A stretch of DNA of 17,221 nt. Source: an uncultured Phascolarctobacterium sp. GTDB taxonomy: Bacteria > Bacillota > Negativicutes > Acidaminococcales > Acidaminococcaceae. The translations under genes were made by a program, and so were the position numbers. The stretch is from contig NZ_CAKPTG010000028.1 of assembly GCF_934190775.1 (NCBI RefSeq), positions 1-17,221 of the forward strand, in the 5' to 3' direction. Of the stretch, positions 1 to 7,542 are shown piece after piece; positions within the stretch are counted from its first letter, which is position 1; each line of letters starts with the position of its first letter. The notes below the pieces were generated by a model, which saw only the letters and a list, made by a program, of their open reading frames with translations, was not told the origin of the DNA and did not search any database.

Positions 1-110
1 TGCTCGTTAAGGCTGTTTGCTAACCTTCTTGCCTGCCCCTCGGGGAAGGTGCCGAGCGTAGCGAGGCGGAAGGGGGCGTATCTGCGTCGCAATTAAATGT
101 TGCGCTGCGA
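1..110. repeat. GC-rich structured intergenic element, probably a dispersed repeat
   Basis: This non-coding stretch is much more GC-rich than the AT-rich DNA after it and folds well. GCCCC at 35-39 can pair with GGGGC at 73-77. Inside, GCC 51-53 pairs with GGC 65-67, followed by tandem G-A/A-G mismatches (54-55 with 63-64) and a GC-GTA-GC cap at 56-62. Its reverse complement resembles short GC-rich palindromic elements I remember between genes in Negativicutes and other gut Firmicutes. That family link is recollection, and only one copy lies in this window. I see no coding frame and no convincing promoter here. Confidence 0.45.
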
Positions 111-158
111 TATATTAATGGCTCGTTTAGAAAATAGAATCTTTTGTTAGGGTGTATC

Positions 159-1520
159 ATGACAAAACTGGCAAATTATCTCGAAAATAAAATATGGTAT
201 ATGCTGCTGTTTACCGTGGCAGTTATTCCGCTGGAGCAGGAATTCACCTCCTTTTGCGTAGCGATGACCTTTATCAGTGCAGTGCTTGTGTCGCATGTTA
301 AGGGGCGTCCGCAGCAGGAAAATGTACTGAAGCCGTGGCAGCAGGGTGCGTTTTATGCACTGCTGCTGATTGCAGTTGTTTCGGTATATTTTTCCCTGGA
401 CAGGTTTTTGTCCTTTTGGAATCTGGTATATGTTGTAGGCCAGTATGCGGCGCTGTTTTTTGTGCTGCTGCGCTACGCCTCGGTAGGAAATAGTGAAAAG
501 TGTATAGTGGATAGTGAAGGTTTGGCGAACACTAAACAGAACACTAAAAACAATTCACTAAACACTAACCACTATTCACTAATCACTAACTACTACAAAC
601 TATTCACTAATTTACCGCGTCCGCTGCAGCTCATCGGCGCCTTTTTAAGCGTATCGCTGCTGGTGAGTGCGATTGGCATAGCGCAGAAGATTTTTGGCGT
701 TACGGCTGAAGGTATTTGGGTGGACCCGGCGCAGTTCCCGGATTTGAAGGTGCGCGTTTTCTCTACGCTGGTAAATCCTAATATCCTGGCTGGCTACCTG
801 GTGCTGGTGGTGGCATACAGCACAGCCTTTTTCAACCAGACAAAGGCGTATAAAAAATGGCGTCTGGCCTTTTTGGCAACGGGACTTTTGGCAGCAGTCT
901 GCCTGCTTTATACGTATTCACGCGGTAACTGGGTGGCCTGCGCCGTGATGCTGCTGGCCTTCTGCGTACTTTTCTGTCGTAAGGCCTTTATCCCTATCCT
1001 TGGCGGCGGTGCTGCTGCGCTGGCGCTTGGCGGGCAGGCGGTGCTGCAGCGTCTGGAATCTATCCGCGGCGGCTATGGCGGTGATACCTCGATTGCGCTG
1101 CGCATGGCGTATTTAAAGAGCACTAAGTGGATTATTGAAGAATTTCCTCTAGGTGTAGGCTGGTATGGCTATCGCTTTGTTTATCCCACGTACAATTTCT
1201 ATCTGGCGGATAAAAACGTCATCATGTACCACTGCCACAATATTTTCCTGAATATCTGGGCAGAGCTGGGAGCACATGGCCTGTTGGTCTTTCTTGTTAT
1301 CTGGTTCGGCATTTTTCTGCCTGCAGGCTGGAAGCTGGCCTATCATGGACGCAGCCTGTGGCTGAAGGCGATGGGACGCGGTTATGTGTTGGCAACAGTA
1401 GGCATTATTGTGGGTGGCTTAACAGATCACGTTTACTTTAATACCCAAATGGGATTACTGTTTTGGACCTTAGGTTGTTTGACACTGCTTTGCGCACGCC
1501 TGAATGAGCAGTGCGATTGA
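159..1520 (+). CDS. O-antigen ligase / Wzy-type polymerase family membrane protein
   Basis: A 453-aa polytopic membrane protein with roughly ten to twelve hydrophobic segments. The C-terminal half carries the Wzy_C/O-antigen-ligase signature: a large extracytoplasmic loop with a GVGWYGYRFVYPTY stretch, then MYHCHNIFLNIWAELG before another membrane span. Family members join or polymerise undecaprenyl-linked glycans at the outer face of the inner membrane; the substrate cannot be told. ATG 159 is preferred over an upstream in-frame TTG at 144 because AGGGTG sits just ahead of it. Residues 111-151 are an odd N/T/S/K-rich stretch encoded by a repetitive palindromic DNA insertion, in a loop between two membrane spans. 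The frame stays open, so the protein is probably functional. No terminator follows directly; there is only a 15-nt palindrome at 1541-1555. The glycan-polymer family is clear, but ligase versus polymerase is unresolved. Confidence 0.85.
   Translation: MTKLANYLENKIWYMLLFTVAVIPLEQEFTSFCVAMTFISAVLVSHVKGRPQQENVLKPWQQGAFYALLLIAVVSVYFSLDRFLSFWNLVYVVGQYAALFFVLLRYASVGNSEKCIVDSEGLANTKQNTKNNSLNTNHYSLITNYYKLFTNLPRPLQLIGAFLSVSLLVSAIGIAQKIFGVTAEGIWVDPAQFPDLKVRVFSTLVNPNILAGYLVLVVAYSTAFFNQTKAYKKWRLAFLATGLLAAVCLLYTYSRGNWVACAVMLLAFCVLFCRKAFIPILGGGAAALALGGQAVLQRLESIRGGYGGDTSIALRMAYLKSTKWIIEEFPLGVGWYGYRFVYPTYNFYLADKNVIMYHCHNIFLNIWAELGAHGLLVFLVIWFGIFLPAGWKLAYHGRSLWLKAMGRGYVLATVGIIVGGLTDHVYFNTQMGLLFWTLGCLTLLCARLNEQCD
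489..611. repeat. In-frame palindromic repeat insertion within the O-antigen ligase gene
   Basis: A 123-bp (41-codon) segment made of TAGTG-type units on the left and CACTA-type units on the right. Positions 491-516 match the reverse complement of 563-588 at 22 of 26 bases, so the segment can fold as a long hairpin. More CACTA units fill 530-562 and 585-610. It is AT-rich, unlike the flanking coding DNA. The length is a multiple of three and no stop is created. It separates two membrane segments of the host protein. Mobile palindromic elements that insert in frame are known from Rickettsia (RPE); kinship to those is only an analogy. Confidence 0.75.
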
Positions 1521-1632
1521 GCAAAACATATAACTATAAGGAATATTTAATATTCATAATGAGAATGAAGTAAAAAACGGAACATATATTAATGATAAGT
1601 AAGAAAATATTAAAAATTCTTTTAGAAAGCGC

Positions 1633-1661
1633 TAGACAAATGCATTGTTTAGTAGTATAAT
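1633..1661 (+). promoter_or_regulatory. Sigma-A-type promoter in the 1521-1932 gap
   Basis: TAGACA (1633-1638), a 17-bp spacer and a perfect TATAAT (1656-1661) in AT-rich DNA. Transcription would start near 1668, about 265 bp before the next likely start codon. This leaves a long leader or a separate small RNA. Confidence 0.7.
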
Positions 1662-1667
1662 TACATT

Positions 1668-1765
1668 TGTGAAACAGTTGCTGGAAAATTCTTACTTGCA
1701 GATGATAAGAGTTATCGTTACTCCCTGTGATTGCTTACAAAATCGCAGGGAGTTATATTTTTCAG
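1668..1765 (+). ncRNA. Candidate small RNA or attenuated leader
   Basis: The interval between the promoter at 1633-1661 and the hairpin/T-tract at 1720-1762 would give a transcript of about 95-100 nt. It contains a small GATAA-GAG-TTATC hairpin at about 1703-1715 and the strong terminator-like hairpin. I match it to no known RNA family, and no convincing small ORF with a ribosome site is visible. It could equally be the leader of the downstream gene, with the hairpin as attenuator. Confidence 0.3.
1720..1762 (+). terminator. Terminator-like hairpin
   Basis: ACTCCCTGTGATT (1720-1732) pairs with AATCGCAGGGAGT (1741-1753) over 13 bp with one G-T wobble. The loop is 8 nt and a T-rich tail runs to 1762. 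It lies downstream of a strong promoter and upstream of the 1933 gene, so it would end a short RNA or act as an attenuator. Confidence 0.6.
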
Positions 1766-1815
1766 CGTTTTTTTCAGAAAATAGTAAAGAATCAAACGAA
1801 TTTAAGGCGGTGCAG

Positions 1816-1868
1816 CTTATACCAAGCCAGGTATAAGAAAAAGCTTGCTTAGGGTATTTGAAAGGAGG
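1816..1868 (+). promoter_or_regulatory. Leader hairpin and orphan Shine-Dalgarno
   Basis: CTTATACC (1816-1823) and GGTATAAG (1830-1837) form a perfect 8-bp hairpin. An alternative pairing of GCAGCTT (1812-1818) with AAGCTTGC downstream of it is possible. A strong AAAGGAGG follows at 1861-1868, but no ATG, GTG or TTG lies 5-13 nt after it; the nearest are TTG 1888 and ATG 1891. The element may be regulatory or vestigial. Confidence 0.35.
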
Positions 1869-1932
1869 AATCTTTAGTCCTTATATATTGATGAATTTGG
1901 TAAAGAATAATAAATACGGAAGGCGTGATGTA

Positions 1933-2625
1933 ATGCATAAGTGTAATCCTCCGAGTATCCAAGAAACTATTGCTTTTCATAGAGATAATTGTGAAAGCTG
2001 GGCCCATGCTTTGGCATTAAATACTAAGTATCATGTTAGTGTAGAAGCATATGAGGAGCTGCCACCCTGGAGCCTTGTTTATAACGCTAATGGCAGTGAC
2101 CATTTCCTGAAAGATAACATTATCATGCTCAAGGTCTGTGATTTGGAAAAAAGGCTTGTCTATTATCCGGTCTTTCCTGAAAAAATGGGCCTCAGACTGC
2201 TGGAAGCCTGGGAGATGCCGGTGCCACCGAAGCTGACAGCCTTTGAGCAGGATAATGAATCAGACGCTAATGTGCACCCTGCTAATCGGAGCTTGCGTAA
2301 TCTTATCGCCTTTGCCCGCTTGTTTATGCTGACGCAGAGCCGTTGGCACAAGCCTATGGCCTATGGCTTCAACAATATTATTTCGCAATTATATCTTGTA
2401 CCGGATACCGGAGTTTCTCCGGAGACTATTCAGCTTATTAATAACGTCATTGGTGAATATATTAATGATGATTCGCAGGAGCATTATATCAAATGTGCTA
2501 ATCTGCAGGATTTTCTTGCTTATTTGAAAAACAAGTATATGCTGGTGCCATTTAAATCAGATGATTTTAGGGGATTGCGGCAATTGCTGCATAGCACTTA
2601 TCCTAAGGAAAAGTTGTATTTTTAA
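1933..2625 (+). CDS. Hypothetical protein of unrecognised family
   Basis: A 230-aa protein if started at ATG 1933, which has GGAAGG at 1918-1923 in front of it. An in-frame ATG at 1891 would add 14 residues but is poorly placed relative to the AAAGGAGG at 1861-1868. It has no signal peptide, membrane span or metal-binding cluster that I can see. The sequence is mixed alpha/beta, with many aromatic residues and a proline-rich turn (MPVPPKLTAFEQ) near the middle. A stretch FARLFMLTQSRWHKPMAYGF follows, and the C-terminus is probably helical. I recognise no catalytic motif. It stands alone between its own promoter region and a strong terminator, so context gives no function. The base composition is more AT-rich than in polA. 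The reading frame looks real because it has its own ribosome site, terminator and normal codon use. Confidence 0.7.
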   Translation: MHKCNPPSIQETIAFHRDNCESWAHALALNTKYHVSVEAYEELPPWSLVYNANGSDHFLKDNIIMLKVCDLEKRLVYYPVFPEKMGLRLLEAWEMPVPPKLTAFEQDNESDANVHPANRSLRNLIAFARLFMLTQSRWHKPMAYGFNNIISQLYLVPDTGVSPETIQLINNVIGEYINDDSQEHYIKCANLQDFLAYLKNKYMLVPFKSDDFRGLRQLLHSTYPKEKLYF

Positions 2626-2638
2626 TATAGATTCTCAA

Positions 2639-2677
2639 GCGCAGAACCAAAATAGCAGGTGGTTCTGCGCTTTTTTT
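2639..2677 (+). terminator. Intrinsic terminator after the hypothetical gene
   Basis: GCGCAGAACCA (2639-2649) pairs perfectly with TGGTTCTGCGC (2660-2670), followed by seven T (2671-2677). It separates the hypothetical gene from the polA operon. Confidence 0.92.
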
Positions 2678-2758
2678 ATAATGCAGCGGCAGATGCTGAA
2701 GGCCGGTATAAACTTTGGGCTTTCTTACATATTAGTTACATATTTTCTTGCCTTGCTA

Positions 2759-2767
2759 TGATATAAT
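2759..2767 (+). promoter_or_regulatory. Extended -10 promoter of the polA operon
   Basis: TGaTATAAT at 2759-2767 is a perfect extended -10 element. The best upstream -35 candidate is poor (TTACAT at 2736-2741, spacer too long), as expected when TGn compensates. The leader to the polA start is about 45 nt. Confidence 0.65.
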
Positions 2768-2816
2768 AATTACATTAATGTTTATTCTATGTGAGCAGCA
2801 TAGAGGAGGAGCGATT

Positions 2817-5414
2817 ATGGCAGATAAATTTTTAGTAATAGATGGCAGCAGCCTGATACACAGAGCGTTTTTTGCGCTGCCGCCGCTGACTACGCGTCAG
2901 GGCATTCATACAGGGGCAGTTTACGGCCTGTGCAATATGCTGCTGAAGCTTTTAGATGAGGTGAAGCCGCGTTATATGGCAGTTGCCTTTGATAAATCGC
3001 GCAAAACCTTCCGCAGCAAGCTGTATGCGGAGTACAAGGCGCAGCGTAAGCCTACTCCGAGCGAGCTGAGCGAGCAGTTTCCTTTGGCAATGAAGGTTTT
3101 GGAGTGCATGGGAATCAAAACGCTGGAGCTGGACGATTACGAGGCCGATGATATCATCGGCACCTTTGCTGTGCAGGCACCGCCGGAGGTTGAGGTTATC
3201 ATTGTAACCGGTGACCGCGACGAGCTGCAGCTTATCGATAAGCGTACCAAGGTTTTTTATACCAAGCGCGGTATCAGCGATATCCAGATTTTTGATGAGG
3301 CGGAATTTGCTGCCAATTACGAGGGCCTGCAGCCTAAGCAGCTGATTGAGCTGAAGGGCCTGATGGGCGATACATCAGATAATATTCCCGGCGTTCCGGG
3401 CGTTGGCCCCAAAACAGCCATGAAGCTGATTAAGGAATACGGCAATGTTGAAACTGTATTGGAGAATATCGAAAAGGTTTCCGGCAAGTCGCTGAAGACG
3501 AAGCTGACAGAAAACAAGGAATCTGCCCTGCTGTCGAAGCAGCTGGCAACAATCTGTACGGAGGCACCGGTTGATACCGCTGTGCAGACCTACGAGCTGC
3601 AGCCGCTGAAGGAGGAAGCGCGCACACTGATGCAGGATTTGGAGTTCCGCAATATGTATGAGCGTTTTGCTGCAGTGCTTGGCGGTGCACAGGAAAGCTT
3701 TGACCTTTTCGGTGAGGCGATTGAGCAGGAAGGCTTGCCGCAGGTGGCAATAAATACGCCGCAGTTGGCAGAGGAGCTTTTTGCTGCCCTGGCCCAAGCA
3801 AAGCAGCCTGTAGCAGTGCATGCACAGGTAGCAGGCCAGCTGCCGGAGCTGTACTTCAGCAGTGCTGAGCTTTTGGTGGACGATAAAATTTATGTGTTGG
3901 ACGCGCAAAGCGGTTGTTGGGATAAATTCGACAGCTGGCTGGCAGATGCAAGCAGCAAAAAGATAACGATTGACAGCAAGGAGCTTTATAAATGCTGCCT
4001 GTGCCGTCAGGTGAAGGTGCAGGGAATAGCGGATGATGTTGCGCTGGCAGGCTATGTTGCCGACAGCGGCCACAGCTCCTATAGTCTGGAGGATTTGAGC
4101 CGTCGCAATCTGCCGGGCGTGCTGGCGACGCCCTGCGAAAACATGCTGCAGCTTGCTGCCAAGCTGCGCAGCCAGTTGGCTGAGCAGCAGCAGCTCAAGC
4201 TGTACGAAGAATTTGAGCTGCCGTTGGCACCGGTGCTGGCGCAGATGGAATTTGCCGGTATTATGCCGGACAAGGAGCTTTTGCTGCAATTAAGCGAGGA
4301 TATGGGCCACCGCATTGCCAAGCTGGAGGCGTTGGCTCAGGAGCAGGCAGGCGAAGCATTTAACCTGAAATCTCCCAAGCAGTTGGGCGTGATTTTGTTT
4401 GAACGCTTGCAGCTGCCGGTAATCAAAAAGACCAAAACAGGTTATTCTACCGATGCCAAGGTGCTGGAAGCACTGGAGGGCAAGCATCCGCTGATTGCCA
4501 CCATTCTGGAGCATCGCAAGCTGGCGAAGCTGCAATCTACCTATTTGGAAGGCCTGCAGCCGTTGATTAATCCCAAAACGGGACGCATTCATACGCACTT
4601 CCAGCAGACGGTAACGGTAACAGGCCGTTTGTCCAGCACGGATCCTAACCTGCAGAATATTCCTGCCCGTACGGAGGAAGGCAGACAGATTCGCCGTATT
4701 TTTGTTCCGGGAGCAGGCTATGACCTTTTGATGAGCTGCGATTATTCACAGGTTGAGCTGCGTATTCTGGCCTGCATTGCGCAGGATGAGCTGCTTTTGG
4801 AGGCCTTCCGCCATGGTCAGGATATCCATGCCCGCACCGCTGCGGAGGTTTTCGGTGTGCCGCTTGAGGAGGTAACGCCCGAAATGCGCAGCCGTGCGAA
4901 GGCAGTTAACTTCGGTATTGTATACGGTATCAGCGACTTTGGCCTGGCCAAGCAGCTGGATGTCGGCCGCAAGGAGGCAGCAGGCTATATTGACAGCTAC
5001 TTTGAGCGCTATACCGGTGTAAAAAAATATATGGAAGATATTGTAGCCAAGGCGCGTGAGCAAGGCTATGTCAGCACGCTGATGGGACGCAGACGCTATC
5101 TGCCGGAAATCCGCAGCAGCAATTTTAACCTGCGCAGCTTTGCTGAGCGTACTGCTATCAACACCCCGATTCAGGGAACTGCCGCAGATATTATGAAGAA
5201 GGCAATGATTGCCGTACAGCGCGAGCTGGATAAGGCGCAGTGCAAGAGCAGAATCCTGCTGCAGGTTCACGATGAGCTGGTGCTGGAAGTTACCGAAGAC
5301 GAAAGGGAGCAGGTAGCGCAGCTGGTGCGCACAGCCATGGAAGGAGCTGCAACCTTGGATATTCCGCTGCTGGCCGATGTTAATTGCGGTCGCGACTGGG
5401 CGGAAACAAAATAA
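2817..5414 (+). CDS. polA: DNA polymerase I
   Basis: An 865-aa enzyme that fills gaps and removes RNA primers in Okazaki-fragment maturation and repair. The N-terminal 5'-nuclease domain (about 1-290) shows EADDIIGTF, VTGDRDELQLID and the helix-hairpin-helix region GDTSDNIPGVPGVGPKTA. The middle domain (about 310-460) lacks the Klenow FDTETD acidic motif; AVHAQVAGQ appears roughly where it should be, so proofreading is probably absent, as in Bacillus and Thermus Pol I. The polymerase domain has motif A DYSQVELR (Asp642), motif B RSRAKAVNFGIVYG (691-704) and motif C VHDE (817-820). ATG 2817 follows AGGAGGA (2804-2810); an in-frame extension upstream to 2748 overlaps the promoter and is rejected. 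It is the first gene of the polA-mutM-coaE-transglycosylase run. Confidence 0.98.
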   Translation: MADKFLVIDGSSLIHRAFFALPPLTTRQGIHTGAVYGLCNMLLKLLDEVKPRYMAVAFDKSRKTFRSKLYAEYKAQRKPTPSELSEQFPLAMKVLECMGIKTLELDDYEADDIIGTFAVQAPPEVEVIIVTGDRDELQLIDKRTKVFYTKRGISDIQIFDEAEFAANYEGLQPKQLIELKGLMGDTSDNIPGVPGVGPKTAMKLIKEYGNVETVLENIEKVSGKSLKTKLTENKESALLSKQLATICTEAPVDTAVQTYELQPLKEEARTLMQDLEFRNMYERFAAVLGGAQESFDLFGEAIEQEGLPQVAINTPQLAEELFAALAQAKQPVAVHAQVAGQLPELYFSSAELLVDDKIYVLDAQSGCWDKFDSWLADASSKKITIDSKELYKCCLCRQVKVQGIADDVALAGYVADSGHSSYSLEDLSRRNLPGVLATPCENMLQLAAKLRSQLAEQQQLKLYEEFELPLAPVLAQMEFAGIMPDKELLLQLSEDMGHRIAKLEALAQEQAGEAFNLKSPKQLGVILFERLQLPVIKKTKTGYSTDAKVLEALEGKHPLIATILEHRKLAKLQSTYLEGLQPLINPKTGRIHTHFQQTVTVTGRLSSTDPNLQNIPARTEEGRQIRRIFVPGAGYDLLMSCDYSQVELRILACIAQDELLLEAFRHGQDIHARTAAEVFGVPLEEVTPEMRSRAKAVNFGIVYGISDFGLAKQLDVGRKEAAGYIDSYFERYTGVKKYMEDIVAKAREQGYVSTLMGRRRYLPEIRSSNFNLRSFAERTAINTPIQGTAADIMKKAMIAVQRELDKAQCKSRILLQVHDELVLEVTEDEREQVAQLVRTAMEGAATLDIPLLADVNCGRDWAETK

Positions 5415-5444
5415 TAGATACTTTACGGAAAGAGGGGAAGACCT

Positions 5445-6266
5445 GTGCCGGAAATGCCTGAGGTAGAGCAGGTGCGCAAAACACTTGCGCCTCATATAGA
5501 AGGAAAGAAAATTTTAGCAGTAGAGGTATACTTGGAGCGATTGATAAAATATCCTCAGCCGGAGGATTTTATTAAAGGACTGGTGGGCAAAACCATCAGC
5601 AGCGTGGGCCGACGCGGCAAATATCTGGTGCTGCAGACTGCACCGAAGCAGCAGCTGATAGTGCATCTGCGCATGACAGGCGCGCTGTTGGCGCAGCCGT
5701 CAGCTGCACCCGCACCGGCGTATGCCAAAATCAAATTTACACTCTCTGATGACGTGACGATGTGGTTTACGGATATCCGTACCTTTGGTACGCTGTATCT
5801 GGTGACTGATAATGATACATATATTGAAGGCTTTGAAACACTGGGGCCGGAGCCGCTGAGCGAGGGCTTTACTGCCGCATATCTGTTGCCGTTGGTGCAA
5901 AAAAGCAAGAAGGCTATCAAAAGCTTTATTCTGGACCAGCAGATTATTGCCGGCCTGGGGAATATTTATGCTGATGAATGTCTGGCGCTGTCCGGCATTC
6001 TGCCTATGCGCAAAGCCTGCAGCCTGAGCGCTGCTGAGGTAGGACGCTTGTGTGAGGCAGTCAATGCGGTAATTGCACAGGGAATCAAAAATCGCGGTAC
6101 AACCTTCCGCGACTATAAGGACGGCGAAGGTAATAAGGGCGATAACCAGAATCATCTGCTGGTATACGGTCGCGGCGGCAAGCCCTGCAAAAAATGCGGC
6201 GCGCTGCTGCAGACAACGAAGGTTGGCGGCAGAGGCACAGTTTATTGTGAGCATTGCCAAAGGTAG
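5445..6266 (+). CDS. mutM: Formamidopyrimidine-DNA glycosylase (Fpg/MutM)
   Basis: A 273-aa bifunctional glycosylase/AP lyase that removes 8-oxoguanine and formamidopyrimidines. The start is GTG 5445 with AGAGGGGA ahead of it. This start is decisive because it puts Pro2 and Glu3 (MPEMPEVEQ) right after the initiator, and the mature N-terminal proline is the catalytic nucleophile. The phosphate-contacting lysine is at 59 (RRGKYLV). The helix-two-turn-helix motif QQIIAGLGNIYADE is present. The C-terminal zinc finger has Cys248, Cys251, Cys268 and Cys271, with the reading-arginine context GGRGTVYC. The gap after polA is 30 bp, consistent with cotranscription and pairing repair glycosylase with repair polymerase. 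Length is typical for the family. Confidence 0.98.
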   Translation: MPEMPEVEQVRKTLAPHIEGKKILAVEVYLERLIKYPQPEDFIKGLVGKTISSVGRRGKYLVLQTAPKQQLIVHLRMTGALLAQPSAAPAPAYAKIKFTLSDDVTMWFTDIRTFGTLYLVTDNDTYIEGFETLGPEPLSEGFTAAYLLPLVQKSKKAIKSFILDQQIIAGLGNIYADECLALSGILPMRKACSLSAAEVGRLCEAVNAVIAQGIKNRGTTFRDYKDGEGNKGDNQNHLLVYGRGGKPCKKCGALLQTTKVGGRGTVYCEHCQR

Positions 6267-6283
6267 GATTGGAGAAAGAAAGA

Positions 6284-6892
6284 ATGATAACAATTGGTTT
6301 GACGGGAGGCATTGCTTCCGGTAAAAGTACAGTTTCCGCGGAGCTGCGCAGCCTGGGACTGCCGGTTTTTGATGCGGATGCCGAGGCACGCCTGGCGGTA
6401 GCTGCAGGCAGCGCGGGACTGGCACAGGTAATTGCTGTACTGGGCAAGGAATATCTGAGTGAGGAAGGAACATTGGACAGAGCCAAGGTTGCCGAGCGCA
6501 TTTTTCATGACAAGGAAGCGCTGAAGGCAGTGGAGGCGATTATCCATAAAATAGTCTGGCAGCAGGCAGAAGACTTTTTGGCAGCAAGCCGCAAGCAGGG
6601 ACATAAGGTAGCAGTGCTGGATGTGCCGCTTTTGATTGAATGTGGCTGGCACAAAAATGTGGACAGCGTGTGGCTGGTATCTGTCAGCCGTCAGCAGCAG
6701 GTGGAAAGGGCGATGCTGCGCAGTGGTATGACAGCAGACGAGGTTAATGCGCGCATTGAGGCGCAGATGTCGTTGGCAGAAAAGAAAAAATATGCTGATG
6801 TAGTTCTTGATAACAGCGGCAGCCAGGAGGCAACCATGCAGGCCGTGCGCGTGCAGCTGGAGCAGCTTTTAAGCAATGAGTGTGAAGGTTAA
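6284..6892 (+). CDS. coaE: Dephospho-CoA kinase
   Basis: A 202-aa P-loop kinase that phosphorylates the 3'-hydroxyl of dephospho-CoA with ATP, the last step of CoA synthesis. The Walker A loop TGGIASGKST is at residues 7-16 (Lys14). The family motif VLDVPLLIECGW and the late basic/lid region RSGMTADEVNARIEAQM follow in the expected order. ATG 6284 is chosen over an in-frame TTG at 6254, which overlaps the end of mutM; a GGAGA site lies about 9 nt upstream of the ATG. The gene begins 17 bp after mutM and its 3' end overlaps the next gene by 17 bp. polA-mutM-coaE linkage is common in Firmicutes. It complements coaX later in this window, which encodes the first kinase of the same pathway. Confidence 0.97.
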   Translation: MITIGLTGGIASGKSTVSAELRSLGLPVFDADAEARLAVAAGSAGLAQVIAVLGKEYLSEEGTLDRAKVAERIFHDKEALKAVEAIIHKIVWQQAEDFLAASRKQGHKVAVLDVPLLIECGWHKNVDSVWLVSVSRQQQVERAMLRSGMTADEVNARIEAQMSLAEKKKYADVVLDNSGSQEATMQAVRVQLEQLLSNECEG

Positions 6893-7502
6893 CCGCAAGG
6901 TCCGCAGCAGACGGCGCAAGAAGTCTGGTCGACTGCATAGCTGGCTGCTAATGTTTGGCGTGCTGCTGGCAGTAAGCTTTGGCTGCTGGAAGATTTGGAG
7001 CAGTGATGCTGTGCAGATGCGCTTCGTATATATGTGGGATTATCAGCAGGATATTGTGACCTACAGTAAGAAAAACGATGTGGACCCGTTTTTAGTTGCG
7101 GCCATCATCAAAAATGAAAGCAACTTTAAGCATGATGCTGTTTCTAAAGTGGGCGCTGTTGGCCTGATGCAGATTATGCCGGAAACGGGGCGCTGGATTG
7201 CTGAGCAGATGGGACTGAAGAATTATCAGGACAGCGATTTGTACCAGACCAGGACGAACATTCGCATGGGCTGCTGGTATGTGGGCGAGCTGGAGCACGA
7301 ATTCCAGCATAACCTGGTGCTGCTGATGGTGGCTTATAATGCGGGGCGCGGGCAGACGCATGAATGGATGCAGGAAAATGGCTGGGACTATAATTTCAAT
7401 GATGTGAAGGCTATTCCTTATCCTGATACACGTGAATATGTTGCCAAGGTGCTGCAGGATCGGGATAAATATTATCTGCTTTATAAGGATAAGCTGAAAT
7501 AA
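6876..7502 (+). CDS. Membrane-anchored lytic transglycosylase (SLT domain)
   Basis: A 208-aa protein with a very basic N-terminus (VNRKVRSRRRKK), one membrane segment (about residues 24-44) and an extracytoplasmic Slt/GEWL-like domain. The catalytic glutamate is Glu81 in IIKNESNF. The other family motifs are present: GAVGLMQIMPETG, the N-rich NIRMGCWYVGEL region, AYNAGRGQ, and Y-P-DTREYVAKV near the end. Such enzymes cleave MurNAc-GlcNAc bonds to give 1,6-anhydromuropeptides. ATG 6876 overlaps the end of coaE by 17 bp and has only a weak ribosome site, which suggests translational coupling. No clear terminator follows before the tRNA promoter. The domain assignment is solid; the physiological role (growth, division or envelope-machine insertion) is not determined. 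Confidence 0.93.
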   Translation: MSVKVNRKVRSRRRKKSGRLHSWLLMFGVLLAVSFGCWKIWSSDAVQMRFVYMWDYQQDIVTYSKKNDVDPFLVAAIIKNESNFKHDAVSKVGAVGLMQIMPETGRWIAEQMGLKNYQDSDLYQTRTNIRMGCWYVGELEHEFQHNLVLLMVAYNAGRGQTHEWMQENGWDYNFNDVKAIPYPDTREYVAKVLQDRDKYYLLYKDKLK

Positions 7503-7542
7503 TAGAGCAGAAACTTTTTTAGAAAAATTTTCGTCAGGTTAC

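Noticed and set aside
530..610. CRISPR-like array from the CACTA units
   Set aside because: Units are only about 8-12 nt, irregularly spaced, partly inverted and within an open coding frame, without spacers of uniform length or cas genes.
1645..1836. Short open frame in the 1521-1932 gap
   Set aside because: It starts with TTG inside the -35/-10 spacer of a good promoter, has no ribosome site and runs through the terminator-like hairpin.
3375..4289. Long minus-strand open frame opposite polA
   Set aside because: It lies wholly over the polA coding frame, is rich in Gln/Leu/Cys typical of reversed GCAG codons, and has no recognisable motif.
2817..5414. Proofreading-competent DNA polymerase I
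   Set aside because: The exonuclease I acidic motif expected in the 310-340 region is missing. This is the normal state for many Firmicutes Pol I, so it is not a novelty.
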